From Arthrobacter silviterrae (GTDB lineage: Bacteria > Actinomycetota > Actinomycetes > Actinomycetales > Micrococcaceae), in contig NZ_JAAKZI010000019.1 in the NCBI RefSeq assembly GCF_011045165.1, positions 20,443-84,442 of the forward strand: a DNA stretch of 64,000 nucleotides, written 5' to 3'. Positions 25,782 through 34,334 of the stretch are shown here, piece after piece. The translations under genes were made by a program, and so were the position numbers. Position 1 is the stretch's first letter. Each line of letters opens with the position of its first letter. A model generated the notes under the pieces. It worked only from the letters and a program-made list of their open reading frames with translations, had not been told where the DNA came from and did not search any database.

Positions 25782-26266
25782 GCCTTGACCCCGGTTCGCG
25801 GCACCACCACCACGGGGACGTGCTGGGTGGTGAACAGTTTCCGCGCCACGGAGCCGCCGACGAGCTCGCTGACGCCGGCTGCCACGCCGGGCCTGCGCGT
25901 CCCGACAACTATTGCCGATGCGGACATGGCCGCAGCCAGGCGGCCCAGTGCCATGGCGGGGTCACCGCCCAGTGTGCGGAAGGAATACTCCACGCCGCAC
26001 GCACCGGCCGCGCGGCGGAGCAGGGCCTCGAGTTCATGGGCTGCCTGAAGCGCGTCGTCCTCCGGGTCAAGGGCGGGGTCCAGCGACTTGCCGTCGACAT
26101 TTCCGTCCGGGTCCCACTCAATGAGGTAGCTGGCCGGGTCAACGTAGGCGCCGGCCAGCCGGACCCCTGTTGCCGCAGCCAGTTCGGCGGCACACAGCAG
26201 GACGGCCGGGTCCTGGGCCGGCAGCAGCCCAACAATCACGGCGCCTATGCCGAATCGGGATTCCAT
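25766..26266 (-). CDS. Universal stress protein family
   Basis: A 166-residue UspA-fold protein: the first strand GIGAVIVGLLPAQDPAVLLCAAELAAATG, then VRLAGAYVDPASYLIEWDPDG, a charged insert, ALGRLAAAMSASAIVVGTRRPG resembling the ATP-binding loop region, and the closing SVARKLFTTQHVPVVVVP strand, which matches the family C-terminus. The N-terminal strand is slightly longer than in typical USPs. Its role is inferred from fold only. AGGGGG lies upstream of ATG 26266. Confidence 0.85.
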   Translation of the reverse strand: MESRFGIGAVIVGLLPAQDPAVLLCAAELAAATGVRLAGAYVDPASYLIEWDPDGNVDGKSLDPALDPEDDALQAAHELEALLRRAAGACGVEYSFRTLGGDPAMALGRLAAAMSASAIVVGTRRPGVAAGVSELVGGSVARKLFTTQHVPVVVVPRTGVKAAHQG

Positions 26267-26332
26267 TGCCCCCTGCTTCCGTCCATGCCAGTTGCCTGGG
26301 ATGACCCCATTATCGTCCCGACGGGGGCAACT

Positions 26333-27394
26333 TCACACGGCCTGCTGTGCAGCGGCAACCCGTCCGGCCACATGCCTGGCGTCCCGCCCCACCCCGCCCA
26401 ACAGTGGGGACGTCAGCCCAAACTGGAACGGCAACCCCACAAAGAACAGCCCGGGCAGCCCGGCCGCCGCACCCCTGTCCGTCAGCGGCCAGCCGTTCCC
26501 GTCGCGTTCCAAGCCGGCAATCCAGGCATAGTCCGGCCTGAAACCGGTGGCCCAAACAACCGTTGAGATGGCCGGGGCGGGCCGCCCCGCGAAGGAAGGC
26601 AGGCCACGGTCGGTGACGGCCTCAAGGCGTGGCAGGAGAACGACGCCGGCGTGTTCGGCATCCGCCGTCGACACCGAGATCAGCGGGGCGCCATGGGCCA
26701 CCACCTTGGGTGCCAGCTTCCTGCCCAGCGGCGTACGCCGGGTCAGTGCGCGGTGAATGAACTGCCAGTAGAGGGCCCCAGCGTACTTAAGCAGGGGATC
26801 GGGAACGTGGACTGGCGCCTTTCCGGCCAGCCACACCTCACGCGTTTCGGCCAGCTCAATGGCAATTTGCACGCCGGAGGTGCCGCTGCCGACCACCAGG
26901 ACGCCACCGTGGGGAACTGAGCCGGGGTTGCGGTAGTCCGAGCTGTGGAGCTGGCGCAGCCCGGGGGCCAGCTCCCGTGACAGCTCCGGAATCCGCGGCA
27001 CGGAAGTGGCGCCGGTGGCAACCACCACCCGTGCAGCAGACCGGGTTCCCCTGGAGGTGTCAAGCTCAAACCCACTGCCCGAGCGGCGAAGGGCGGTCAC
27101 CGTTACGCCCGGTGTGACCGGCAGTTCTGCGGCATAGTCGTGCAGGTATGCCACCGTCTGGTCCCTGGCGGGGAAACTCCCCCGCGGCGCCGGAAACCGT
27201 CGGCCGGGCAGGCTGCAGTGCTGGGCAGGCGTGAACAGTTGCAGCGAATCCCAGCGGTGCCGCCAGGATTCCCCCGGCACGCCCCTTTCCAGCACTTCGC
27301 AGTCCACTCCCAGCCGGGCCAGGTGGAACGCCGTGGCCAGCCCCGCCTGCCCCGCCCCGATGACAATGGTCCCGCCTGTGTCCCGTGCAGCCAT
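26333..27394 (-). CDS. FAD-dependent monooxygenase (CzcO/flavin-containing type)
   Basis: A 353-residue flavoprotein with two dinucleotide-binding Rossmann motifs: GTIVIGAGQAGLATAFHLARLG at the N-terminus (FAD) and GVLVVGSGTSGVQIAIELAET near residue 160 (NADPH), plus VVWATGFRPDY near the end. The order fits flavin-containing monooxygenases that oxidise heteroatoms or ketones. GGAGG precedes ATG 27394. It is divergent from a TetR regulator with a shared palindromic operator. Confidence 0.9.
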   Translation of the reverse strand: MAARDTGGTIVIGAGQAGLATAFHLARLGVDCEVLERGVPGESWRHRWDSLQLFTPAQHCSLPGRRFPAPRGSFPARDQTVAYLHDYAAELPVTPGVTVTALRRSGSGFELDTSRGTRSAARVVVATGATSVPRIPELSRELAPGLRQLHSSDYRNPGSVPHGGVLVVGSGTSGVQIAIELAETREVWLAGKAPVHVPDPLLKYAGALYWQFIHRALTRRTPLGRKLAPKVVAHGAPLISVSTADAEHAGVVLLPRLEAVTDRGLPSFAGRPAPAISTVVWATGFRPDYAWIAGLERDGNGWPLTDRGAAAGLPGLFFVGLPFQFGLTSPLLGGVGRDARHVAGRVAAAQQAV

Positions 27395-27432
27395 GATGCG
27401 CCTCCTGCGACTCCGTGGCCCTGTGATTTCAT

Positions 27433-27466
27433 TAGAATACGCTTCCAGTGAGTGGAATGCTATTCT
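27433..27466. promoter_or_regulatory. Candidate TetR operator in the divergent region
   Basis: An inverted repeat with arms AGAATACGCTTCCA and TGGAATGCTATTCT (11 of 14 bp) and a perfect core TTCCA-GTGAG-TGGAA. It covers the -10 box (TATTCT, 27461-27466) of the TetR gene, so binding would block its own transcription and probably the monooxygenase. Confidence 0.75.
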
Positions 27467-27472
27467 AGATTC

Positions 27473-28108
27473 ATGATTGGCACAGCAGGATCATCCGGCC
27501 GCGCGGGGCGGCGGGAGTTGCAGGCGGCACAAACCCGCCTCGACATTGTCCGGGCGGCTGGCGAACTGTTCCTGACCCAGGGCTATGTGTCCACCACCAT
27601 CGGGGGCATCGCGGCGGCCGCGGGCGTGGCGGTCCAGACCATCTACAATTCCGTCGGGAACAAACCTGCCCTCCTTTCGGCCGTCCTCGATGCCGCCGTC
27701 GCCGGCCCCAACGCCCCGGCAACCGTGCCTGAATTCATGCGTGAACGCACCTCCCGGGCCGCCGACTTCCCTGCCTTGGCGGGCGTGCTGGCCGACTGGT
27801 TTGCCGAGGGGCTGCCCCGCAGCGGCGCCGTTTTCACGGCCATTGCCCAGGCGGCCGCCGTCGACCCCGCCGTCGCGCAGCTGCGTGATGCCCGGGCCAG
27901 GCAGCGCATGGAGCACTACCGCGAGGCGGCCGCCGCCGTCCGGGAGCGCGGCGGGCTGACCGGCGGCATGGGCGACGGCGACGCTGCCGCCATCATCTTC
28001 ACCATCGGGCACCCGGACACCTATGCTTCCCTGAGGGGCACCTTCGGCTGGTCGGGCACGCGGTACCGGCAATGGGTTTACGACTCGCTGCTCAAGGCGC
28101 TGGCGTAG
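27473..28108 (+). CDS. TetR-family transcriptional regulator
   Basis: A 211-residue repressor. The HTH region reads LQAAQTRLDIVRAAGELFLTQGYVSTTIGGIAAAAGVAVQTIYNSVGNKPALL, standard for TetR. The C-terminal ligand domain is all-helical and ends FGWSGTRYRQWVYDSLLKALA. ATG 27473 is the likely start: TATTCT is exactly 6 nt upstream, giving a leaderless mRNA, and the upstream open frame lacks a ribosome-binding site. It diverges from the flavin monooxygenase, its likely target. Its 3' end overlaps the methyltransferase gene by 17 bp. Confidence 0.92.
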   Translation: MIGTAGSSGRAGRRELQAAQTRLDIVRAAGELFLTQGYVSTTIGGIAAAAGVAVQTIYNSVGNKPALLSAVLDAAVAGPNAPATVPEFMRERTSRAADFPALAGVLADWFAEGLPRSGAVFTAIAQAAAVDPAVAQLRDARARQRMEHYREAAAAVRERGGLTGGMGDGDAAAIIFTIGHPDTYASLRGTFGWSGTRYRQWVYDSLLKALA

Positions 28109-28919
28109 CTGCCCGACCACCGCGCAGCTGTCCCGCCACCACCGTGCCATCCACCTCGCCACTGTGCCCCGCAGTGGCCGAAAAGCCGCCGTGTTCCAAG
28201 ATCACCAGGGTCCGGGAGGCCTGCCTGGCACTGGTCTCCAGCAGGAGCCAGCCGCCGGGCCGCAGCCACCCGGGAGCCTCCGCCGCGATGCGCCGGTGCA
28301 GCGCCAGGCCGTCCGGCCCGCCGCTGAGGGCCGCCCCGGGTTCATGAAGCCTGGCTTCCGGGGGCATGAAGGCAATGTCGTCTTCCGGCACGTAGGGGGC
28401 ATTGGCAACAATGGCCGTGAAGGAGTGGCGGAAGTCCTCCGGAAGCGGAGAAAACAGGTCCCCGCACTGGACGCGTCCGCCGTAGGGGGCAAGGTTTTCC
28501 ACGGCACAGGCCGCCGCGGCGGGGTCAATGTCCGCGGCGTGGACGCCGACGCCGGGCAGGGCGGCGGCCAGCGCCGCGCCCACGGCACCGCTGCCGCAGC
28601 ACAGGTCAAGGAAACAACCGGCCGGCGCCGTCCGAAGCACTTCCAACGCCCGTGCCACCAGGAATTCTGTCCTTCGACGCGGCACAAACACCCCCGGCGC
28701 CACCTTGATGCGCAGCCCGCAAAACCCGGCCCAGCCCACAATGTGCTCCAGCGGGTCCCCGGCCACACGGCGGCGGAGCAAGCCTGCCAGGATGGTGGAA
28801 TCCCCGGCTGCCTCCAGGAGGATGCCGGCTTCCTCCTCGGCATAGACGCATCCGGCTGCGCGCAGCTGCGCCACCACTTCCTCGACCAACTCCACGCCAA
28901 TGGGCTCCATGGAATACAC
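28092..28919 (-). CDS. PrmC-related N5-glutamine methyltransferase-like protein
   Basis: A 275-residue SAM-dependent methyltransferase of the PrmC/HemK-related group. The N-terminal helical domain (GVELVEEVVAQLRAAG, then LLRRRVAGDPLEHIVGWAGF) precedes the SAM motif FLDLCCGSGAVGAALAAAL near residue 103 and VHAADIDP. The catalytic motif reads NAPYVP rather than the NPPY of true release-factor methyltransferases, marking the paralogous subfamily of unknown substrate. GTG 28919 is the first in-frame start; ATG 28910 is equally possible. Confidence 0.85.
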   Translation of the reverse strand: MYSMEPIGVELVEEVVAQLRAAGCVYAEEEAGILLEAAGDSTILAGLLRRRVAGDPLEHIVGWAGFCGLRIKVAPGVFVPRRRTEFLVARALEVLRTAPAGCFLDLCCGSGAVGAALAAALPGVGVHAADIDPAAAACAVENLAPYGGRVQCGDLFSPLPEDFRHSFTAIVANAPYVPEDDIAFMPPEARLHEPGAALSGGPDGLALHRRIAAEAPGWLRPGGWLLLETSARQASRTLVILEHGGFSATAGHSGEVDGTVVAGQLRGGRAATPAP

Positions 28920-29004
28920 ATGCTAGACCCCTTCCCGCGGGGGAAGCCCGGCACGGCGCGCCGCCGTCGTCCATCAGCCGGAGCGCTCCCCGGCCGGCGG
29001 CGGT

Positions 29005-29010
29005 TAAGCT
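29005..29010 (+). promoter_or_regulatory. -10 box for a leaderless transcript (AlkD-like gene)
   Basis: TAAGCT is exactly 6 nt before ATG 29017, with no ribosome-binding site. Confidence 0.6.
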
Positions 29011-29016
29011 GTCCCC

Positions 29017-29715
29017 ATGACCGACCGCGCCGCCACCCCAAACACCGCCTTCCTCGATTCCCTTCGACCCGCCCTTGAGGGGCTTGCCGTGCCGGGGAAG
29101 GCAGCGGGCATGGCGGCCTACATGAAGTCGGCAATGCCGTTCCTGGGCGTGCCGTCCCCCGTGGTGCGCCAGGCCGTGCGCGCCCTGGCCCGCAAGCACG
29201 GATTCACGGGTCCGCCAGAACTGCTGGCCACGGCGCAGGCACTATGGGCCGGGGCGGAATTCCGGGAGGAGCGCTACGCGGCCATCATGCTCACGGACTC
29301 GCGCACGGCCCGGGGCGAGCTGGGCTTCCTGCCGTTTTACACCGCCGTCATTGGCCAGGGGCAGTGGTGGGACTACGTGGATTCCGTGGCGCCCAGGCTC
29401 ACCGGGCTGCTGTTGGCCGAACGGGCGGCCATGGACCCGCTGCTGCGGGAGTGGAGCGGGCATGCGAATTTTTGGTTCCGCCGGGCAGCCATCATTTCCC
29501 AGCTGCCCGCCAAGTCGGCAACGGACACGGACCTGCTGCACGATGTCCTGGTGCCCAACCTGGCGGAGCAGGAGTTCTTCATCCGGAAAGCGGTTGGCTG
29601 GGCCCTGCGGCAGTACGCACGAACCGATCCGGACTGGGTGCTGGATTTCGTGGGCCGGTACGGCGCCCGGCTCAGCCCGCTGTCACGGCGCGAGGCGCTC
29701 AAGCACCTGGGTTGA
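29017..29715 (+). CDS. DNA alkylation repair protein (AlkD-like)
   Basis: A 232-residue all-helical protein of the AlkD/AlkC HEAT-like family, which excises bulky or positively charged alkylated bases. Family segments are MKSAMPFLGVPSPVVRQAVRALARK, FYTAVIGQGQWWDYVDSVAP (conserved Trp/Asp at the lesion pocket), WSGHANFWFRRAAIIS and EQEFFIRKAVGWALRQYARTDPDWV, with the normal length. It is convergent with the mannosyltransferase gene, overlapping 17 bp at the ends. Confidence 0.93.
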   Translation: MTDRAATPNTAFLDSLRPALEGLAVPGKAAGMAAYMKSAMPFLGVPSPVVRQAVRALARKHGFTGPPELLATAQALWAGAEFREERYAAIMLTDSRTARGELGFLPFYTAVIGQGQWWDYVDSVAPRLTGLLLAERAAMDPLLREWSGHANFWFRRAAIISQLPAKSATDTDLLHDVLVPNLAEQEFFIRKAVGWALRQYARTDPDWVLDFVGRYGARLSPLSRREALKHLG

Positions 29716-31345
29716 CGGCGCCGCGACGGGCCGCCACCGGCCGTTCGGCCGCGGCGTCGCGCTCCTCGTCCCGGGCAGCCACGGACGGCCGGAACAGCCC
29801 CCGGACCTTCCTGTCCCACAGCATGATCCACAGCGCCCCCAGCACCCCAACACCAATGGCCACGCCACGAACCAGCACCACGGGGATCCACTGGAACACG
29901 CTCAACTGGTCGGTCAGCGCAATCAGCGTGAAGAACACGGACAGGAAATACACCACACGCAGGGGCCAGCCGTCCTTGACACCTGTGACGGCAAAAAACG
30001 CGAGCAGCCATAGCATGTACCAGGGCTGGATCATGGGGGCAAGCAGCACAACGGCCGCAAATGCCCAGGCCATCCGGCGCATGGCGGCGCGGCTGTAGCG
30101 GGTGTCGTCCACGGCGTCCGCCCGCCAACCATCCGCCCGCGGCGGGCGCACCTTCACCAGGGCCAGGGCCACCACCGCCAGAATGGACGCACCCTGGCCG
30201 ACGGTCTGGATGACGCCGGTCACCACTCCCCCTGCCGCGCCCCCGCCCAGCAGGGTCACCATGAAGCCCACCGTGCGGGAGAACAGGCCGACAGGGGCGT
30301 ACCATATCCACACGGCGCCCGGGGTGTTCAGGGCGGCCAGCCAGCCGAAGCCCAGCCCGTTGACCACCCCCATGGCGGCCATGATCCCCATGGAAATGGC
30401 AAGCGTGGCGGCCCACAGGCCGAACTTGCGCCGCCAGCCCGCCTGCGAGCCGGCCCACAGGAGGCCCACAAACGGCAGCGCAATGAGCGTTATTGGCTTG
30501 ATGGCTATGGACAGGGTCACCAGCACAATTCCCACTACGGGATGCTTGGCGGACGCGTAGTAGATGCCTGCCACCACCAGGCCCAGCATCAGGGAATCAT
30601 TGTGGACGCTGCCGATGAAGTTGATCAGCAGCACCGGGTTGAGCACCACCAGCCACAGGGTCCGCTCCGGGTTCAGGCCGTGCCGCGCCGCCAGCCGCGG
30701 AACGTAGACGGCCAGCAGCACCACGCCCAGCAGGCTGGCCAGGCGGAACGGTATCAGGGCCAGTTCGGGGCTGCCGTTGGCGAGCCCGACGGCGGCCTGC
30801 TCCAGCCACAGCCAAATCGGCCCGTACGGGGTGGGAGCCTCGGTCCACAGTGCGTCCGGCCCCAGGTTGTAGTAGTTGCTCAACGCCGAAATGCCGTTGG
30901 TGTAGGGATCCAGGCCCTGCTGCATGAGCCTGCCCTGGCCAATGTAGGCGTAGGAGTCCCGGCTAAAAAGCGGCAGTGCAGCCATCATGGGGGCGGTCCA
31001 CAGGGCAAGGGCCTTGACCAGCACCCGGTGCGACGAGGGGTCCCAGCCCTCCAGGTGCTGGCGCAGGCGCAGCCAAGCCCGCAGCATGAGCAGCGCGCCC
31101 ACGCACAGCAGCACGGTACAGGTGATGACGGCGGCCGGTGTGGTCCTGGCCAGGATGAACAGCCAGGTGCGGATCAGGGGGGAACTGCCCGTAGCCATCC
31201 AGCCAACGCCCAAGGAGCCGAGCAACAACATCACGGAGCCGGCAAAGCCCTGCCACACCGCGGACCTGGCGGTCACCCTGTGCACTGGCTCCGCAGCTGA
31301 CACCGGACTCCTCGTCTCGAGCTCGGCAACCTCCGGGCTGGTCAA
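29699..31345 (-). CDS. MptB-type polyprenol-phosphomannose-dependent alpha-1,6-mannosyltransferase
   Basis: A 548-residue membrane glycosyltransferase with about 12 hydrophobic segments. Family motifs are FSRDSYAYIGQGRLMQQGLDPYTNG (donor-site acidic loop), WTEAPTPYGPIWLWLEQ, NPVLLINFIGSVHNDSLMLGL and IQPWYMLWLLAFFAVTG. MptB and its relatives add alpha-1,6 mannose to lipomannan-type glycolipids from polyprenyl-phosphate mannose. TTG 31345 is preferred because GGAGAAG lies 5 nt upstream; GTG 31378 has no such site. A paralogue lies at 35483-36988, and the two bracket a GT87-like pair. Confidence 0.85.
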   Translation of the reverse strand: MTSPEVAELETRSPVSAAEPVHRVTARSAVWQGFAGSVMLLLGSLGVGWMATGSSPLIRTWLFILARTTPAAVITCTVLLCVGALLMLRAWLRLRQHLEGWDPSSHRVLVKALALWTAPMMAALPLFSRDSYAYIGQGRLMQQGLDPYTNGISALSNYYNLGPDALWTEAPTPYGPIWLWLEQAAVGLANGSPELALIPFRLASLLGVVLLAVYVPRLAARHGLNPERTLWLVVLNPVLLINFIGSVHNDSLMLGLVVAGIYYASAKHPVVGIVLVTLSIAIKPITLIALPFVGLLWAGSQAGWRRKFGLWAATLAISMGIMAAMGVVNGLGFGWLAALNTPGAVWIWYAPVGLFSRTVGFMVTLLGGGAAGGVVTGVIQTVGQGASILAVVALALVKVRPPRADGWRADAVDDTRYSRAAMRRMAWAFAAVVLLAPMIQPWYMLWLLAFFAVTGVKDGWPLRVVYFLSVFFTLIALTDQLSVFQWIPVVLVRGVAIGVGVLGALWIMLWDRKVRGLFRPSVAARDEERDAAAERPVAARRGAVNPGA

Positions 31346-31472
31346 ATACTCTTCTCCTGAACAATCAGTGGCATGCACAATCCGTTTGCCCTGTGGGCAC
31401 CGGCGCGCACCGGGCGGCCCGTGGGCAAACAGCGGGCTGCGCTAACATGGTAAAGCCAAGGGGCACCTTATC

Positions 31473-32840
31473 TTGGCAGTCTACCCAACCACGCTTGAGA
31501 AGGACCCAACCATCTCCACGGACAAATTCTTTGCCGGCCTCTCCCACTCCCGGGACCGAATCCTGCCGGCACCTGCCCTCGCCTGGTTGAAGTCCCCCCA
31601 GGGAATGTGGAGCGTCTTTGCCGCCGTCCACCTGTTCTTCCTGGTCTTTGCCGGCATCCTTTCCCTGCGCGGCGAGGCGTTCAGCGACACCTTCATTTAC
31701 CGCACATGGGTGGACGTGGGTTTTGACGAAACCCGCATCACCGGCCCCAGCCCGTGGGTTTACCCCATCCTGGCCCTGCTCCCCATGGCGGTGGCGCACG
31801 TGTTTGGCAACGCCCCTTTCCTGTTCCTGTGGGTGTTGATGATCACCTTCCTGAACTTCCTGGCCGTGGCGAAGCTCACCAGCTGGGGCCGGCGCCGCCA
31901 GGCCATTCCGGCGGCGTTGTGGTGGATCAGCTTCACCGGCCTGCTGGGCTGGCTCGGTTTTGCGCGCGTGGACGGCTTTACGGCCCCCGTGGTGCTCATC
32001 GCCCTGTCCCTGGGTGTGGCCCAGCCGTTCCTTGCCTCGGCCATCCTGAGCGCGGCGACGTGGATGAAAGTCTGGCCGGCCGCCGTCGTTCTTGCCCTCT
32101 TCACGGTGGTGAAACACCGGGTGCGGGTGGTCCTTGCCGGCGTGCTGGTGACTGTGTTGGTGGTGGGCCTGGCTCTGTCCATGCAGTCGCTGCCAAAGCT
32201 GCTGAACTTCCTGCTCCAACAGGGCGACCGCGGCATGCAGCTCGAGGCTACGTTTACCACTCCGTGGCTGTGGATGAGCGTGCTGGGTTTGGGCGGGGCG
32301 CGGATGTACATGAACCAGGACATCAACTCCATGCAGGTCGACGGGCCCGGCACCCAGGTCATGAGCGTGCTGATGCAGCCACTGCTGGTGGCCGCCGCAC
32401 TGCTGGTGGCCGGGCTCATTTTCTGGGCCCTGCACACCGGCAAGCGCAACGGCGGCGCCGACCGCACCGAGCTGCTCCTGCTGGGGGCGCTGGCACTGGC
32501 CACGGCGTTTGTCGTGTTCAACAAGGTGGGCTCCCCGCAGTTCATGGTGTGGCTGTCCCCCGCCGTCGCCGTCGGGCTGGCCTACAGCTGGAAAGCCTGG
32601 CGGGTGCCGGCGGCCATGCTCATTGCCATCGGCGTGCTCACCTTTGTGGTTTACCCCCTGTTTTATGACGCCCTCTCGCACAACAACCCCGTCATGGCCG
32701 GCGTGCTCACATTGCGCAACCTGATGCTGGTGGTGCTGTTTGTGTGGTCGGTGCGCGGGCTGTTCCAGCTGGGCCGGCGGCCTTCCGCCGTTCCCTCCAA
32801 GCACGACGCCGGCGCCCCCGCCTGTGCCAAGGAGTCCTGA
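31473..32840 (+). CDS. GT87-like membrane glycosyltransferase (copy 1)
   Basis: A 455-residue polytopic protein with about ten hydrophobic helices, resembling GT-C mannosyltransferases of the DUF2029/GT87 group. Landmarks are FSDTFIYRTWVDVGF (acidic motif after the first helix), GPSPWVYPILALLPM, ATWMKVWPAAVV, LQQGDRGMQLEATFTTPWLW and VVFNKVGSPQFMVWLSP. TTG 31473 has AAGGGG 10 nt upstream. An alternative ATC codon at 31512 is preceded by AAGGA at ideal distance and aligns with the paralogue's start. The adjacent paralogue begins before this gene ends. Confidence 0.8.
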   Translation: MAVYPTTLEKDPTISTDKFFAGLSHSRDRILPAPALAWLKSPQGMWSVFAAVHLFFLVFAGILSLRGEAFSDTFIYRTWVDVGFDETRITGPSPWVYPILALLPMAVAHVFGNAPFLFLWVLMITFLNFLAVAKLTSWGRRRQAIPAALWWISFTGLLGWLGFARVDGFTAPVVLIALSLGVAQPFLASAILSAATWMKVWPAAVVLALFTVVKHRVRVVLAGVLVTVLVVGLALSMQSLPKLLNFLLQQGDRGMQLEATFTTPWLWMSVLGLGGARMYMNQDINSMQVDGPGTQVMSVLMQPLLVAAALLVAGLIFWALHTGKRNGGADRTELLLLGALALATAFVVFNKVGSPQFMVWLSPAVAVGLAYSWKAWRVPAAMLIAIGVLTFVVYPLFYDALSHNNPVMAGVLTLRNLMLVVLFVWSVRGLFQLGRRPSAVPSKHDAGAPACAKES

Positions 32841-34146
32841 GATTTCCACGCCACTTTTCGACCGGGTCCTGGACCGCGCCACGGTGCTGCGGAACCGGCT
32901 GCTCCCGCCCGTCGTGCTGGCCTGGTTCCGCACGCCCGCCAGCGTGTGGTGGGGCTTCGCGGCCGTCCACCTGTACTTCCTGGCGTGGATGTTCTCCTTT
33001 TTCGTCCACGGCGACACGTTCAGCGACACGGAGCAGTACCGCGAATGGGCGCTGCTGGGCTACAACCCGGCCGAGCTGCACGGCGCCATCAGCCCGTGGG
33101 TGTACCCCGTGCTGGCGCAGGTGCCCATCTTCGCCGCCAACATGTTTGGCCCGCACTTGTACCTGCTCGGCTGGACGCTGATCCTGACCGCACTTGACGC
33201 CGTTGGGCTGGCGTACTTGACGCGCGGCACCCGTTCCCGCCGCGGCATCGCCCCGGCCTGGTTCTGGCTGGGCTTCACCGTGTTCATGGGCTACCTGAGC
33301 TTTGCCCGCGTGGAGGGCATCACCACGTCCATTGTGCTGATTGCGCTGCTCTACGCGGCGGACCGTCCCGTGGTGGCGGCCGTGCTGCTGTCCGTCGCGA
33401 CGTGGATCAAGGTCTGGCCGGCCGCCGTCGTGGCCCCATTATTGATCGCCAGCGCGCGTCGGGTGCAGGTGCTGCTGGCAGGCGTGGTGGTCAGCGCCGT
33501 GGTCGCAGGGGCCACTGTGCTTTCCGGCGCCGGGCCCCACCTGCTCGACTTTGCCGTCAACCAGGGCCAGCGCGGCATGCAGCTCGAGGCCACGTTCTCC
33601 ACCCCGTGGGTGTGGCTGAGCGTGCTGCACCTGGGCGGGTCCAAAATCGCGGACAACGTGGCCATCAACTCCACGGAAGTGTACGGGCCGGGCGCCCCGC
33701 TTGCCGCCCTGCTCATGCAGCCGCTGCTCATCATTGCGGCCGTGGCGGGCGCCCTGATCATGATCCGTGCGCTGCGCCGCGGCGCCGAACGCGAGGAACT
33801 CCTCCTCGAGGGGTCACTGCTGATGGTCACGGCGTTCATCGTGTTCAACAAGGTGGGGTCCCCGCAGTTCATCATCTGGCTGGCACCCGTGGTCATTGCC
33901 GGGCTCACGCACAACTGGGATCGCTGGAAGATCCCCGCCACGCTCCTCATGGGAATCGCGTTCACCACCTTTGTGATCTACCCGCTGTTTTACACGCCCC
34001 TCATCCATGCGAACCCGATCATGGCGGCTGTGCTGACCATCCGCAACGTGCTGCTGGTGACGCTGCTGGTGTGGGCAGTGCGGCGGACGGCGGAGTTGGG
34101 CCGGAAACCCTCTAGCGCCCCCGCGCCGTCCCCCGCGCCGAGATAG
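32824..34146 (+). CDS. GT87-like membrane glycosyltransferase (copy 2)
   Basis: A 440-residue paralogue of the preceding gene: FSDTEQYREWALLGY, ISPWVYPVLAQVP, ATWIKVWPAAVV, GQRGMQLEATFSTPWVW and VFNKVGSPQFIIWLAP align segment by segment. It presumably transfers a related sugar during glycolipid or cell-wall assembly. GTG 32824 overlaps the end of copy 1 by 17 bp but has no ribosome-binding site. ATT 32842 has a perfect AAGGAG 7 nt upstream and could be the real start. The TAG stop (34144-34146) lies inside the first copy of the CCGAGnTAGCGG repeat. Confidence 0.8.
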   Translation: MPRSPEISTPLFDRVLDRATVLRNRLLPPVVLAWFRTPASVWWGFAAVHLYFLAWMFSFFVHGDTFSDTEQYREWALLGYNPAELHGAISPWVYPVLAQVPIFAANMFGPHLYLLGWTLILTALDAVGLAYLTRGTRSRRGIAPAWFWLGFTVFMGYLSFARVEGITTSIVLIALLYAADRPVVAAVLLSVATWIKVWPAAVVAPLLIASARRVQVLLAGVVVSAVVAGATVLSGAGPHLLDFAVNQGQRGMQLEATFSTPWVWLSVLHLGGSKIADNVAINSTEVYGPGAPLAALLMQPLLIIAAVAGALIMIRALRRGAEREELLLEGSLLMVTAFIVFNKVGSPQFIIWLAPVVIAGLTHNWDRWKIPATLLMGIAFTTFVIYPLFYTPLIHANPIMAAVLTIRNVLLVTLLVWAVRRTAELGRKPSSAPAPSPAPR

Positions 34147-34238
34147 CGGGTCCCACACCTCCCCCGCGCCGAGGTAGCGGGTCCGCCACGAGACCAGCCC
34201 ACATCTCGGCGAGTCTCGACGCGGACCCGCTAGCTCGG
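34138..34238. repeat. Left cluster of CCGAGnTAGCGG palindromic repeats
   Basis: Three copies of the 12-mer: CCGAGATAGCGG (34138-34149) and CCGAGGTAGCGG (34169-34180) forward, and CCGCTAGCTCGG (34227-34238) reversed. The second and third pair as a long hairpin (34166-34186 with 34221-34239), extended inside by CGAGAC/GTCTCG. The first copy contains the stop codon of the upstream glycosyltransferase. Confidence 0.8.
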
Positions 34239-34334
34239 GAATAGTTGCGTCGGCCAATGGGCGGCCGCCACACGTTATCCACAGATCGCTGTTTGGGGCT
34301 GTTCCTGCTTTGTGCGTCCCGTCAGGCTGGATCC

